NCBI GenBank assembly: GCA_938039145.1
Contig: CALHVG010000046.1
Coordinates: 1-17,276, forward strand
Length of the DNA stretch: 17,276 nt
Direction of reading: 5' to 3'
Source: an uncultured Treponema sp.
GTDB taxonomy: Bacteria; Spirochaetota; Spirochaetia; Treponematales; Treponemataceae
The stretch's first letter is position 1. Each line of letters starts with the position of its first letter. Position numbers and translations under genes: made by a program. Of this stretch, positions 9,525-17,276 are shown piece by piece. The notes beneath the pieces are model-generated. The model ran no database searches. It was given only the letters and a program-made list of their open reading frames with translations, and had not been told where the DNA came from.

Positions 9525-11704
9525 TAAGAGCCAAATCCTCCAAAAATCTTTTCGGTTTCTTGATTGAACGAATCAACGTCGCTTTTCAATGTATTTAAAA
9601 AAGTGTTTTCTTCCAAAGGACCAAGAACAGAAATCATCTCCTCTTGAGAATCGTAGGTCATAGTCCTAAACGAATCCGTGTAGTCTTTTTTTCTTGACTC
9701 GAACGAAGAAGTGTATGTCCTTTCGGCGGCTTCTTTTACGCTTTTTACCAAATTTTGAACGTCGCCTTCGGTAAAATCCTCCAGTTTTTTTGAATAAACG
9801 CTTTCAAGAATATGAACGGAATATCCCGCCTTCAAATCCGTGTAAGAAGCTTCGCAGAAGTCATAAAAATCATGCACCTCTTCCCAAGTCTCGATTTTTC
9901 CACTTTTTATTTTCTCGATAAGCTCATTTACCAAATCTGAAGGAATAACCTGTCCGCCTGCGTTTATCCATTCGGTGTGGACGGGCAGTTTTTTCAGTTT
10001 TTCAAGGACGATTTTTTTTGTAAGTGCGTAAAACGATTTTTCCTTGCAGTATTCCATTATCGAGGCGACGGAAAACAGCTTCAATATGTCAATGTATGTC
10101 GCATATGCCTTTTGCGCTCCGTACACGAGGGCACCGTATTTTTTCTGGCACGACGGATCAAAAAGAACGAAGGAATCCGTAGCCTCGCTTTCAAGAAAAG
10201 ATTTCGCCTGAACTTCCGCCGGTTTTTTGTCGCCTACGTTTACAAATCGTTCCGGGAAAAGAACGCAAAGTTTTTCAAAAGTCAATGAAAAGATTTTAGA
10301 AACCGTCTTGAGGATTTCCTGCACTGTGTCCGGAGCTATGGGGTCGGTTTCTATGTTCTGAATCTTTATGAACCGTTTGTCCCTCGCCTTGAACTTATAT
10401 CTGTTTCGCATTATCGCATACGTGTCGTTCATGAAATACCACGCAGGAAGCACCTTCACCGGAGACGAGGAAGTTTCTCCGGGCGAAACAAGGGAAAACG
10501 GATAATCAATAGAAAGTTCATGATGGTAGTCGCCTTTTCCTGCAAGAACGAACGGCGAAAATATCGAATTGTGCTTGAAACTTGTGCAAAGCCCCGCCCA
10601 AAATCCGCGACCGGCGATAATTTCTCCGTCAGGGCTTCTTGAATTGTGGTTGCTTCCGATTGTCGCTCCTGCCGCAATGTTCGACTGTCCCATCACCGTG
10701 CTTGAAATCAAAAACGATGAATTGTGGTGCTGCTCGTGGAACGGATAGATAAGATTGTTCAAAAGCTCGCAGCACGAAACTGTCGAATTGTCTCCAAGCA
10801 CCGAATTCAAAAGTCGCGCGCCGTATTTAAGCTGGCAGTTTTTTCCGATTACAAAACGGACGGCAACCGCCTGATAGAAAACCCTGCTTCCTTCCGCCAT
10901 AATTCCGTTCACCATTTCAACGCCTTCGCCTATCTGGCTTACCTCGTCGGGTGTGGAAAGTATGGTAACGTTTTTCAGTTTGAACGCACCTTTTATGTAG
11001 CAGTTTGCGCCGATTTTAGCGTCCTTTATCAAGGTGGTGTTTTTTATCACTGCATCGTCGCCTACAGTGCCGAATTTGTCGCATTTTTTTGAAAAATCCC
11101 TTTCGGTCATCTCTTTTAGTTTTTCCATCAAAAGAGAGTCGGCTCGATATTTTGACCAAATGTAAGCGTCGGCGCAAATCATCTTTTCGAACGGAAGAAT
11201 TTCCCGTCCGCCGTTTTCATTCGCAACCGCCACGGTTATCCTTGTCGATTCAGGCTCTCCTTCTTTAAGGATTCCGTTTCCGAATTTCGAATGATTCGTG
11301 CAGTTCATTTCCTGCACGTTGAAAATCATCACTCGGTCGCCAAGCCTGTAATTTTCAAGATAAGCCGCATTCAAAATCGCATTGTCGTTCCCTGTAACCA
11401 CATTCCTAAGCCTTGAGTTTGTGATTCCCGTCCTAAGTTCAAGGTCATGATGCTTTAAAAGAGCAGGCCAAATCCGCCCCAAGATCACAAAACCTGAAAA
11501 ATGCGAACTTTTTATCAACGTGGGGTCAAAGCCCATTCTATCATCGTCCACGTAAACGTTTTCCCAAAGCCCGTCATCGCAGGAGTTAAGGTTATCCTCA
11601 AGTACGGAAATTTCGCTTGGCGTAAGATGGCGTTTTTTACGCAAAAGTCCTTCGGGAATCTTGATGCACCGTTCGCAAGGTTCTATGAATGTTAAGATTG
11701 ACAT
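9524..11704 (-). CDS. DUF4954 family protein, left-handed beta-helix
   Basis: The protein (726 residues from the start chosen here) resembles DUF4954 proteins of Bacteroidetes and spirochaetes. About residues 190-420 form a hexapeptide-type left-handed beta-helix of the kind in acyl- and nucleotidyl-transferases: successive turns such as GDDAVIKNTTLIKDAKIGAN, GNGILKEGEP, FVIGKNCQLKYGARLLNSVLG, and SNIAAGATIGSNHNSRSPDG. The histidine-rich FHEQHHN and SNHNS segments could be catalytic or metal-binding. About 480-726 is helical and charged. Enzyme activity is unproven. The ATG at 11704 is preferred to the one at 11722 because TATAAT (11711-11716) lies between them and would otherwise be coding. 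It is the first gene of an operon with the phosphatase and GNAT genes. Confidence 0.85.
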   Translation of the reverse strand: MSILTFIEPCERCIKIPEGLLRKKRHLTPSEISVLEDNLNSCDDGLWENVYVDDDRMGFDPTLIKSSHFSGFVILGRIWPALLKHHDLELRTGITNSRLRNVVTGNDNAILNAAYLENYRLGDRVMIFNVQEMNCTNHSKFGNGILKEGEPESTRITVAVANENGGREILPFEKMICADAYIWSKYRADSLLMEKLKEMTERDFSKKCDKFGTVGDDAVIKNTTLIKDAKIGANCYIKGAFKLKNVTILSTPDEVSQIGEGVEMVNGIMAEGSRVFYQAVAVRFVIGKNCQLKYGARLLNSVLGDNSTVSCCELLNNLIYPFHEQHHNSSFLISSTVMGQSNIAAGATIGSNHNSRSPDGEIIAGRGFWAGLCTSFKHNSIFSPFVLAGKGDYHHELSIDYPFSLVSPGETSSSPVKVLPAWYFMNDTYAIMRNRYKFKARDKRFIKIQNIETDPIAPDTVQEILKTVSKIFSLTFEKLCVLFPERFVNVGDKKPAEVQAKSFLESEATDSFVLFDPSCQKKYGALVYGAQKAYATYIDILKLFSVASIMEYCKEKSFYALTKKIVLEKLKKLPVHTEWINAGGQVIPSDLVNELIEKIKSGKIETWEEVHDFYDFCEASYTDLKAGYSVHILESVYSKKLEDFTEGDVQNLVKSVKEAAERTYTSSFESRKKDYTDSFRTMTYDSQEEMISVLGPLEENTFLNTLKSDVDSFNQETEKIFGGFGS

Positions 11705-11710
11705 TCGAGC

Positions 11711-11739
11711 ATTATAGGGCATTTTTTTTCGTTAGTCGA
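11711..11739 (-). promoter_or_regulatory. Promoter of the DUF4954 operon, probably leaderless
   Basis: On the minus strand TCGACT (11734-11739, 4 of 6 to consensus) and a perfect TATAAT (11711-11716) are 17 bases apart. The -10 ends six bases before the ATG at 11704, so the transcript would begin at or next to the start codon. Confidence 0.65.
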
Positions 11740-11820
11740 TTGTTTTTCATTTCAGGCTGAACAAGAATAGATTTTGGAACGAAGTGTTTCCGATTTCGAA
11801 AGACGACATTGACATGGCGA

Positions 11821-11849
11821 TTGATGTTCGTTTCAAAGCGATGTAATAT
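11821..11849 (+). promoter_or_regulatory. Promoter of the plus-strand exported protein, probably leaderless
   Basis: TTGATG (11821-11826) and TAATAT (11844-11849) are 17 bases apart. The -10 ends six bases before the ATG at 11856 and no Shine-Dalgarno is present. Confidence 0.6.
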
Positions 11850-11855
11850 TTTTGA

Positions 11856-12377
11856 ATGCTGAAAGCAAAATTCATCATTATTACGCTGATTTTTTGTTCC
11901 GCCTTCGTTTTTTCAGAAAAACTGCGCCACAATCCGTGGGAACTTATCATATATCGAAGCGAAAACGATTCTTCTATAAACAATATTCGCTGTTGGGTAA
12001 AAATTGAAGACCAAGACGGAAACGATGCCACAAAAAGCAAAGTCAAAGCCACGTACGAATGGGTTTCGATTCCGAACGTAGCTAACAATTACCGAAAATC
12101 CCTGTATCTTATGGGCGGAATGGCAATGCACCTGAACCTAAAACACGGAAAATACAGGATTTCTGTAAGCACTCCAAAAAACGAACTGGTGTTTTTCAAT
12201 GGAGAGGCAAAAGAAAGTTGGGAAAGCAACGTTTTTTTGTACGACACGGAAAACCCATGCAAGGTGATATTCGTCTATCCCAAAGCGAATGAAAACGGAT
12301 TTTACAGCGGAGAATGGGTGATAAGCGCAAAAGCACCCGACTGGCACATATTCACAAAGCCTGCAAGAAAAAATTAA
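11856..12377 (+). CDS. Small exported protein, 173 aa, unknown function
   Basis: The protein begins MLKAKFIIITLIFCSAFVFS, a typical signal peptide with likely cleavage after FVFS near residue 20, so it is periplasmic or secreted. The single C14 is not in a convincing lipobox. The mature part is rich in strands and aromatic residues (RHNPWELIIYRSENDSS, KIEDQDGNDATKSKVKATYEW, HGKYRISVSTPKN) and looks like a beta-sandwich carrying a D-Q-D-G-N-D loop that could bind calcium. The family is not recognised. It is the only plus-strand gene in the window, divergent from the DUF4954 operon and convergent with the sulfatase-modifying-factor lipoprotein, from which a shared terminator separates it. Confidence 0.75.
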   Translation: MLKAKFIIITLIFCSAFVFSEKLRHNPWELIIYRSENDSSINNIRCWVKIEDQDGNDATKSKVKATYEWVSIPNVANNYRKSLYLMGGMAMHLNLKHGKYRISVSTPKNELVFFNGEAKESWESNVFLYDTENPCKVIFVYPKANENGFYSGEWVISAKAPDWHIFTKPARKN

Positions 12378-12398
12378 CAAAATTTAACGATTTACAAA

Positions 12399-12433
12399 AA
12401 AATCCCCGGTTTTATTTCAAAACCGGGGATTTT
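12399..12433. terminator. Bidirectional intrinsic terminator between convergent genes
   Basis: AAAATCCCCGGTTTT (12399-12413) and AAAACCGGGGATTTT (12419-12433) form a perfect 15-bp stem with a 5-base loop. T runs follow on both strands, longer on the minus strand. It serves the exported-protein gene (+) and the lipoprotein gene (-). Confidence 0.9.
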
Positions 12434-12461
12434 GCGTTTTAACAAATGTTTTTAACCGCTT

Positions 12462-15305
12462 TTAGAGTTTTGAGCAGACTATCCTGAACCCAAGACTGTT
12501 ATCTCTTTTAGCAACATTCAAGCCGGATGTCTTTTTTACTTTACATCCTTTTTCAGCGTTACCGAATCCGCCGCCTCTCAGCACCCTTTTTCCGCCCTGA
12601 CCTCCATCAGGCCCTATAGGATCAGTGCAGTGTCCAAGTGTGGAATAGTTATCGGAATCAAAACGGTCAAAGCACCACTCAAGGACATTTCCGCTCATAT
12701 CATAAATCCCAAGTTCATTCGGTGTCTTTTTTTTCACCTCATGCGTTGAGTTCCCTGCATTTCCTTTGTGCCATGCAACCGAAGATATGTCGCTGCTTCC
12801 GGAATATTCGTACCCTTTCGTTTTAATTCCGCCTTGGGCTGCAAATTCCCATTCAGCCTCTGTAGGAAGTCTATATCCGGATTTTGTCCTGTCCATCTTA
12901 ATGAACTCCCACTTATCATCGGATTCCGTAGTAGGAATGTCCTTATATTTAAGCTCCTCCCAGTTAACTCCGAAAATGTCGTATACGGGTTCAAGCCCTT
13001 CTTTTAGACTTTTTTTGTTGCAATACGCAACGGCATGATACCAGTTTACGGATTCCACAGGCAAATTGTCGCCCTTATGACTGCTTGGATTTTCGCCCAT
13101 AACATCGCGGAACTCTTTTTGGGTAACTTCATGGTCAAGAATGTAGAATGAGCTTACAGTTACAGAATACTGGTCGTCTGTAATTGAAGTTCTTGTAAAC
13201 GAGCCGCCTTCAACAAACTTCATTTCCGTAAGTTCCATCCATTTTGCTACAAGGTGTTTGTCGCCTGTTACTCCGGAACCCGCCTTTATTTCTTTGTATT
13301 GAACATTTTTATCGTACCATCCCATGAATACGGCGCCCTGCTTTGTCGGGCTTAGGAAACTTACGTTATCCTCAACCGTGTATTGAGAAGGATTTATACC
13401 TGAAAGAGTTCCGCCGTTCAGATTGTAGAACAATTTGTACGGAACGGCTTCCCATTCTGCCCGGAACGCTTTATTTCCGAAGTCCCCTGTCTTTAAAGAT
13501 TCGTATCTTTTTCCTTCAAAATACCATCCCTTAAAGGCATAGCCGGAACGTTTTACAGAAGGAAGAACAACTTCCGTTATCTCTGCCGTATAACTTTCGG
13601 TAATAGCGGTATTAATATTTCCATATTCATCCTTTTCGTATTCGCCGCCGTTCAAGTCATATGAAATCGTATAGCTTATCGAAGTCCAGCTTGCGAACAC
13701 TTCCGTAGTCCATATTCCGTTCTTCTGCTTGCGGACGGAATGAGCGTCTTTTCCGATGACAGTTATCTTATTACCGCCGTATTTTGTTGAATACCAACCG
13801 AAAAAATTAAATCCGCCACGTTCAGGAACATGAGTTTGCAAGTCCACGGACTTTTCGTAAGACCATTCCGTAGGAAGAGTCGAAGAAATCTCGCCGCCGA
13901 ACATCTCGTATTCTATCTGAATATTTATATATTCGTATTTTGCATACAGGTTCAGATTTCCTACAGTTCCATTCTCTATTTTATTAATACTTGCACCTGA
14001 AAAATCCGCGCTTTTGTAAAAACCGGGGCAATGCTTCCAATGGTCGGGGTCGTTCAAAGGAACGGGAAGATATAATTTAATCTCATCTTCAACCGTGTAT
14101 TTATCAGGATTAGAAGAAGTGAGCGAGCCTCCGGATATGTCATAGCCTATGCTGTATGTAATGATTTTCCATTTTGCATAGAACGTTCTGTTTCCGGTGC
14201 CTTTAACTTCCGTTATTTTATTGTCCGAAAAATCAGAAGTTTCATACCAGCCTTCAAACTCATAACCTTTTCTGGAAGGGTCTTTTAAAACTATGTTGGA
14301 CGCAACATTATACCCTTCCGGGTTTTCGTCAGCATTTTGCGGAACGGAAACGGTCGGAACGGTTTCATCATAAAGCACGTATTTTATATCCCAGTTTCCG
14401 TTCAGCTGCCATTTTGCATACAGAGTTAGCGCAGTTCCTTTTGCCGATAAAGCCGCAGTCTTATCAAGTTTTGTTATTTTCTTTCCGTTGGAAGAATTTT
14501 TATCGAACCAGCCTTTAAATGTATATCCGAGCTTTGAAAGTTCAATAAGAGGAAGGGGATTTTCTACCGTAAAAGAAGCGGGATTTGTACCGGAAAGAGT
14601 TCCGTCAAAAAGTTCATATGTTACGTTATATGTTATTAAGTCCCATTTTGCATACAAATCCAAATCTTCATTTTTTGTATATTGAGCTCCCACAGCATAG
14701 TCAGTGCCGTCACCGGTAGGCTTTGTATTCCAGCAGTTGAACTTATATCCGGGGCGTTTTATTTCGTCTTCATCAAAAGAAATCGCAATAGGATTTTCCT
14801 TACTTTTTTTATATTCAGTGTACGCAGGGTCACCGTTACCTTTGTCAGGGTCATTTACAAAATAACTTATTGCGGTATTTCCGTTTACAGTAATGCAGGC
14901 AATCCTACTTTTTGTTTTGTACACAGTATTCAAAGCGCCGGTCTTGTTAGCCGCTTCTACATATAAATAAAGATTACCCACTTTGCTTGCGGTAAACTCG
15001 TATTTTTCCCCGACGGCACCTTCAATCAAAGAAGATTCCATCTGGGCACCGTTATTCATATCGTCATAATTCAATACGGAATACCACTGATAGCTCATTA
15101 CGCCTTCGTCCACAGCGGATGCCTTTGCCGTAAGAACAACCTTTCCGTTCCGTTTTACTTCTTTATCATCCGGCTGCACCGAAAACTTCGGGTAAGCAGA
15201 TTCAGAACCGGAAGCATCATCGGATACCACAGGGTTACATGAAAAAAAAGACAGTGAGAGCAAAAGAGAACTTACAACAGATAAAAACACAACTCCTTTT
15301 CTCAT
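12462..15305 (-). CDS. Lipoprotein with InlB-type repeats and a sulfatase-modifying-factor fold
   Basis: The 947-residue protein has a lipoprotein signal (hydrophobic core then LSFFSC, lipid at C23). Residues 40-141 look like an Ig-like domain (VVLTAKASAVDEGVMSYQWY). From about 145 to 692 come seven InlB B-type (Listeria-Bacteroides) repeats, each ending in a YAKW-like motif (LYAKW, LYAKW, FYAKW, LYAKY, VFASW, FRAEW, LVAKW) and most with a GY-F-GWY core. Residues 693-947 are an FGE-sulfatase (formylglycine-generating-enzyme) fold: GYRLPTEAEWEFAAQGG, GNVLEWC, RVLRGGGF, LGFRIV. The paired active-site cysteines of true FGE are not both present near the C-terminus, so this is probably a binding or adhesion domain. 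AAGGAGGAAATT precedes the ATG. It is likely exposed at the cell surface or outer membrane. Confidence 0.88.
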   Translation of the reverse strand: MRKGVVFLSVVSSLLLSLSFFSCNPVVSDDASGSESAYPKFSVQPDDKEVKRNGKVVLTAKASAVDEGVMSYQWYSVLNYDDMNNGAQMESSLIEGAVGEKYEFTASKVGNLYLYVEAANKTGALNTVYKTKSRIACITVNGNTAISYFVNDPDKGNGDPAYTEYKKSKENPIAISFDEDEIKRPGYKFNCWNTKPTGDGTDYAVGAQYTKNEDLDLYAKWDLITYNVTYELFDGTLSGTNPASFTVENPLPLIELSKLGYTFKGWFDKNSSNGKKITKLDKTAALSAKGTALTLYAKWQLNGNWDIKYVLYDETVPTVSVPQNADENPEGYNVASNIVLKDPSRKGYEFEGWYETSDFSDNKITEVKGTGNRTFYAKWKIITYSIGYDISGGSLTSSNPDKYTVEDEIKLYLPVPLNDPDHWKHCPGFYKSADFSGASINKIENGTVGNLNLYAKYEYINIQIEYEMFGGEISSTLPTEWSYEKSVDLQTHVPERGGFNFFGWYSTKYGGNKITVIGKDAHSVRKQKNGIWTTEVFASWTSISYTISYDLNGGEYEKDEYGNINTAITESYTAEITEVVLPSVKRSGYAFKGWYFEGKRYESLKTGDFGNKAFRAEWEAVPYKLFYNLNGGTLSGINPSQYTVEDNVSFLSPTKQGAVFMGWYDKNVQYKEIKAGSGVTGDKHLVAKWMELTEMKFVEGGSFTRTSITDDQYSVTVSSFYILDHEVTQKEFRDVMGENPSSHKGDNLPVESVNWYHAVAYCNKKSLKEGLEPVYDIFGVNWEELKYKDIPTTESDDKWEFIKMDRTKSGYRLPTEAEWEFAAQGGIKTKGYEYSGSSDISSVAWHKGNAGNSTHEVKKKTPNELGIYDMSGNVLEWCFDRFDSDNYSTLGHCTDPIGPDGGQGGKRVLRGGGFGNAEKGCKVKKTSGLNVAKRDNSLGFRIVCSKL

Positions 15306-15443
15306 AATTTCCTCCTTAAAAACGAATAAGAAACTTTCGGCTGAACTGTTTTACTTAAAATATGAAAAAGCCTTGATGCAACAGGGTATCATGCGTAAAG
15401 CGGTCTTAACCCTCAAACTCTCAAAAAGAAACCGAACATGGCG

Positions 15444-15467
15444 CATAAAAAAGCCTAATAATAGGCT
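15444..15467 (-). terminator. Second intrinsic terminator downstream of the right-edge lipoprotein
   Basis: On the minus strand AGCCTA (15462-15467) and TAGGCT (15452-15457) form a 6-bp stem with a 4-base loop, followed by six T and ATG. It lies about 25 bases past the hairpin at 15493-15527. Confidence 0.65.
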
Positions 15468-15492
15468 GAAATGCCAAATATCAAAGCATAAA

Positions 15493-15527
15493 GAAGGCAC
15501 ACGAAGTATAAAACCGCGTGTGCCTTC
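15493..15527 (-). terminator. Hairpin terminator after the right-edge lipoprotein gene
   Basis: GAAGGCACACG (15493-15503) and CGTGTGCCTTC (15517-15527) pair perfectly over 11 bases around a 13-base loop, starting 11 bases past the stop codon. The following T run on the minus strand is short (TTTATGCTTT), so the second hairpin may complete termination. Confidence 0.7.
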
Positions 15528-15538
15528 GAAAAGTAATT

Positions 15539-17276
15539 TTACCTTACAAGAATATCCTTCATGGAAACCTTGTACTTTTGTTCAGTGAGTTTCGGTTTAT
15601 CAAAAGACCAGATTTCTTTTTTGAAATCTTTTCTAAGAACACCGAAGTTCACACCGCCTCGAACATCGAATGAGCCCTTATGTCCGACAAAGAAGCTGCA
15701 TTCAAGATCAAGGTTTGGATATGCGGCAGCGCCGATTCCGAAATCAAGTTCGTAACTTCCGCCGAGACCTGCATTTATTACCTTACCTACAGTCATTCCC
15801 GGAGCTACGGAAATCTGCGGTTTTGCAGTTATGGTTGCAGAAACGCATTTATTTTTGCTTGCAGTTTCAAGAAGGTTATCATCCTCAATACCAAGGAAGA
15901 AGATTCCGTCAGAAAGAGCGTACGGCATAGCCGAAGCAGTGACAAACTCTTTTGTAAAGGCTTTCTTCCATCGAATGTCGGCAGCAATATCTATACCTGC
16001 GCCGTACAATCCTGAGAACTTTACAACCATGTTCGCAGAATCAACATCAATCTTTGCTTCTACAGGCATCTTGACTTCTATAGGACACTGAACGCTCATC
16101 GGAATCGGGCCGATTGAGAATTCCGTTTTGTAATCCTGTTTCCATTCAAGTTTTTCGATAGGAATAACAAGATCCTTTTTAAGAGCAAGATCAACCCTCG
16201 CGTCTATATAAGCACCAGACATAAGGTCGCATTCTACGTGACTCCATGTCAATGAGAACTTTCCGTAGATTCCCATATTTGCAGTAAGATTCACCGCAGT
16301 ATATTCGTTCAGTTTCTGCAAATAATCATTTACATACGGAATATACATAATCTCGGAATATTCTTTAAAGTCTTTCAAGATTCTCTTTCTTTCAGTCTCA
16401 TACTGAGCATTTGTCTTTGCAACTACAAGAACATTCTCAGGATTTTTATGAGCCTTTCTTGCTTTGAACTCGGCAAGCTGAACGGCAGCTTCTATAGCTT
16501 CCTGATGAGACTTTTCAAGATCTTCGTCAGAAATAACTCGTGCTGAAGGAGCGCTGTCAAGCTGTACGTAACAAGCGTTTGCGGCATCCAAAACAAAGTC
16601 GTCCGTAGAAACACCGACCATTGCGGCTCTTTCCGTTAACTCTTTGTACTTGTATTTTGAATAAAGGAAGGCACCTTTATTGTTTATTCCTATAATTCCG
16701 CTCGGATATGCGTTATCCGCATACTGTTCAGGAAGTACGGCAAACATAGCTGTAGAATGGTCGTCCTTAGAGCTTATGAATGTAAGATGAACGGCATTCG
16801 GGAATGCCTCTTTCTGTACAGCAGGTTTTTCGTAGATAACGTCACGAACTCCGTCTTTATCAAGGTCGGCAGAGTCTCCGAGACCAAGAAGGAAAGTTTC
16901 TGAAGAACTTTCACCTTCTTTTCCGAATGATGCATAAGCAAAAGATATTTTTTCCGCATCAACATCGTATACTTTTATGTATCCGAGTTTTTCAGCTTCA
17001 TCGATATCGGAGAAGATTCTGTTTCCGTCCTCATATACAACTTCCGAAACTTTTCCCAACCTTACGGCAACAACTGCACCCTTTACAAGATGACCTTCTT
17101 CCGGAGCGGATGTGTTATATAGAAGGCTTCCTCCCATAAATCCGTTCTTTCCAAGATAGTCAGCTGTCAGACGACTTGCCGGCAAAGGCTTAAAAGAATC
17201 AGAGCTTTTTTCAGAAAATGATGAAATTGAATTGCCGCATGAAACAATCAATAAAGTCAGAGCTGCTGCAGCAGCA
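15539..17276 (-). CDS. Large lipoprotein, N-terminus cut by the window edge, unknown function
   Basis: The frame stays open to the right edge and reads AAAALTLLIVSCGNS there, the end of a lipoprotein signal peptide with lipidated C in IVSC, so the true start lies outside the window. About 570 residues of mature protein are visible. An N-terminal third includes a calcium-loop-like DLDKDGVRD segment. A middle helical, lysine- and glutamate-rich stretch (about 245-310, EAIEAAVQLAEFKARKAHKN) could be coiled coil. The C-terminal half is strand-rich with alternating pattern and glycines (KFSLTWSHVE, GGSYELDFGIGAAAYPNLDL), suggesting a beta-barrel or beta-solenoid-like region. The family is not recognised. 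It precedes the InlB-repeat lipoprotein on the same strand but is separated from it by terminators. Confidence 0.75.
   Translation of the reverse strand, partial: AAAAALTLLIVSCGNSISSFSEKSSDSFKPLPASRLTADYLGKNGFMGGSLLYNTSAPEEGHLVKGAVVAVRLGKVSEVVYEDGNRIFSDIDEAEKLGYIKVYDVDAEKISFAYASFGKEGESSSETFLLGLGDSADLDKDGVRDVIYEKPAVQKEAFPNAVHLTFISSKDDHSTAMFAVLPEQYADNAYPSGIIGINNKGAFLYSKYKYKELTERAAMVGVSTDDFVLDAANACYVQLDSAPSARVISDEDLEKSHQEAIEAAVQLAEFKARKAHKNPENVLVVAKTNAQYETERKRILKDFKEYSEIMYIPYVNDYLQKLNEYTAVNLTANMGIYGKFSLTWSHVECDLMSGAYIDARVDLALKKDLVIPIEKLEWKQDYKTEFSIGPIPMSVQCPIEVKMPVEAKIDVDSANMVVKFSGLYGAGIDIAADIRWKKAFTKEFVTASAMPYALSDGIFFLGIEDDNLLETASKNKCVSATITAKPQISVAPGMTVGKVINAGLGGSYELDFGIGAAAYPNLDLECSFFVGHKGSFDVRGGVNFGVLRKDFKKEIWSFDKPKLTEQKYKVSMKDILVR

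Noticed and set aside
12462..15305. Active formylglycine-generating enzyme
   Set aside because: The C-terminal part has the fold motifs but only one cysteine near the expected pair, and no sulfatase gene is nearby.

Overview
The window reads as a piece of a spirochaete chromosome, most likely a host-associated Treponema. This is inferred from the kinds of genes present: a DUF4954 beta-helix protein, large lipoproteins with relaxed spirochaetal lipoboxes, and an InlB-type repeat lipoprotein with a sulfatase-modifying-factor fold. Base composition is moderate to low GC. No rRNA or tRNA gene was found, and the species cannot be fixed from this sequence. Nearly everything is transcribed leftwards; the one convincing plus-strand gene is at 11856-12377.

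Layout. (1) Positions 1-2000 hold a decaying phage- or plasmid-like accessory segment of very small minus-strand genes. Reading in transcription order, these are a basic ribbon-helix-helix-like protein with its own promoter, a frameshifted second ribbon-helix-helix-like gene, a small JAB/MPN-like protein with a 60-residue partner, a strongly folded RNA leader in front of a tiny frameshifted membrane protein, a DUF4406-like stub, a 72-residue protein, and a gene running off the left edge. Three hairpins separate the units; two are good intrinsic terminators. (2) 1992-2453 is non-coding and rich in inverted repeats. (3) 2454-6180 is a two-gene operon: an exported M16-fold protein with no zinc motif, followed by an M28-type peptidase that keeps its metal ligands. 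(4) 6181-7368 is a 1.2-kb non-coding block packed with palindromes, copies of a dispersed 33-bp repeat, and a tandem array of seven exact 23-bp units whose hairpin arms vary in a compensatory way. (5) 7369-11704 holds a XerC/D-type tyrosine recombinase, a GNAT acetyltransferase, a low-molecular-weight tyrosine phosphatase and the DUF4954 protein; the last two are joined by a TAATG stop/start overlap. (6) 11856-12377 is a small exported protein, convergent with (7) two large lipoprotein genes, the second running off the right edge.

The most unusual element is the 23-bp hairpin array beside the xer gene, bracketed by direct copies of the 33-bp repeat and by palindromes sharing the core AATCGGACAAC. 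One 33-bp copy overlaps the xer stop codon, so it appears to supply the last residues of the recombinase. A second observation is that three genes (M16-like, DUF4954, and the plus-strand exported protein) have a -10 box ending only 6-8 bases before the start codon, which suggests leaderless mRNAs. Other genes here use ordinary Shine-Dalgarno sites.
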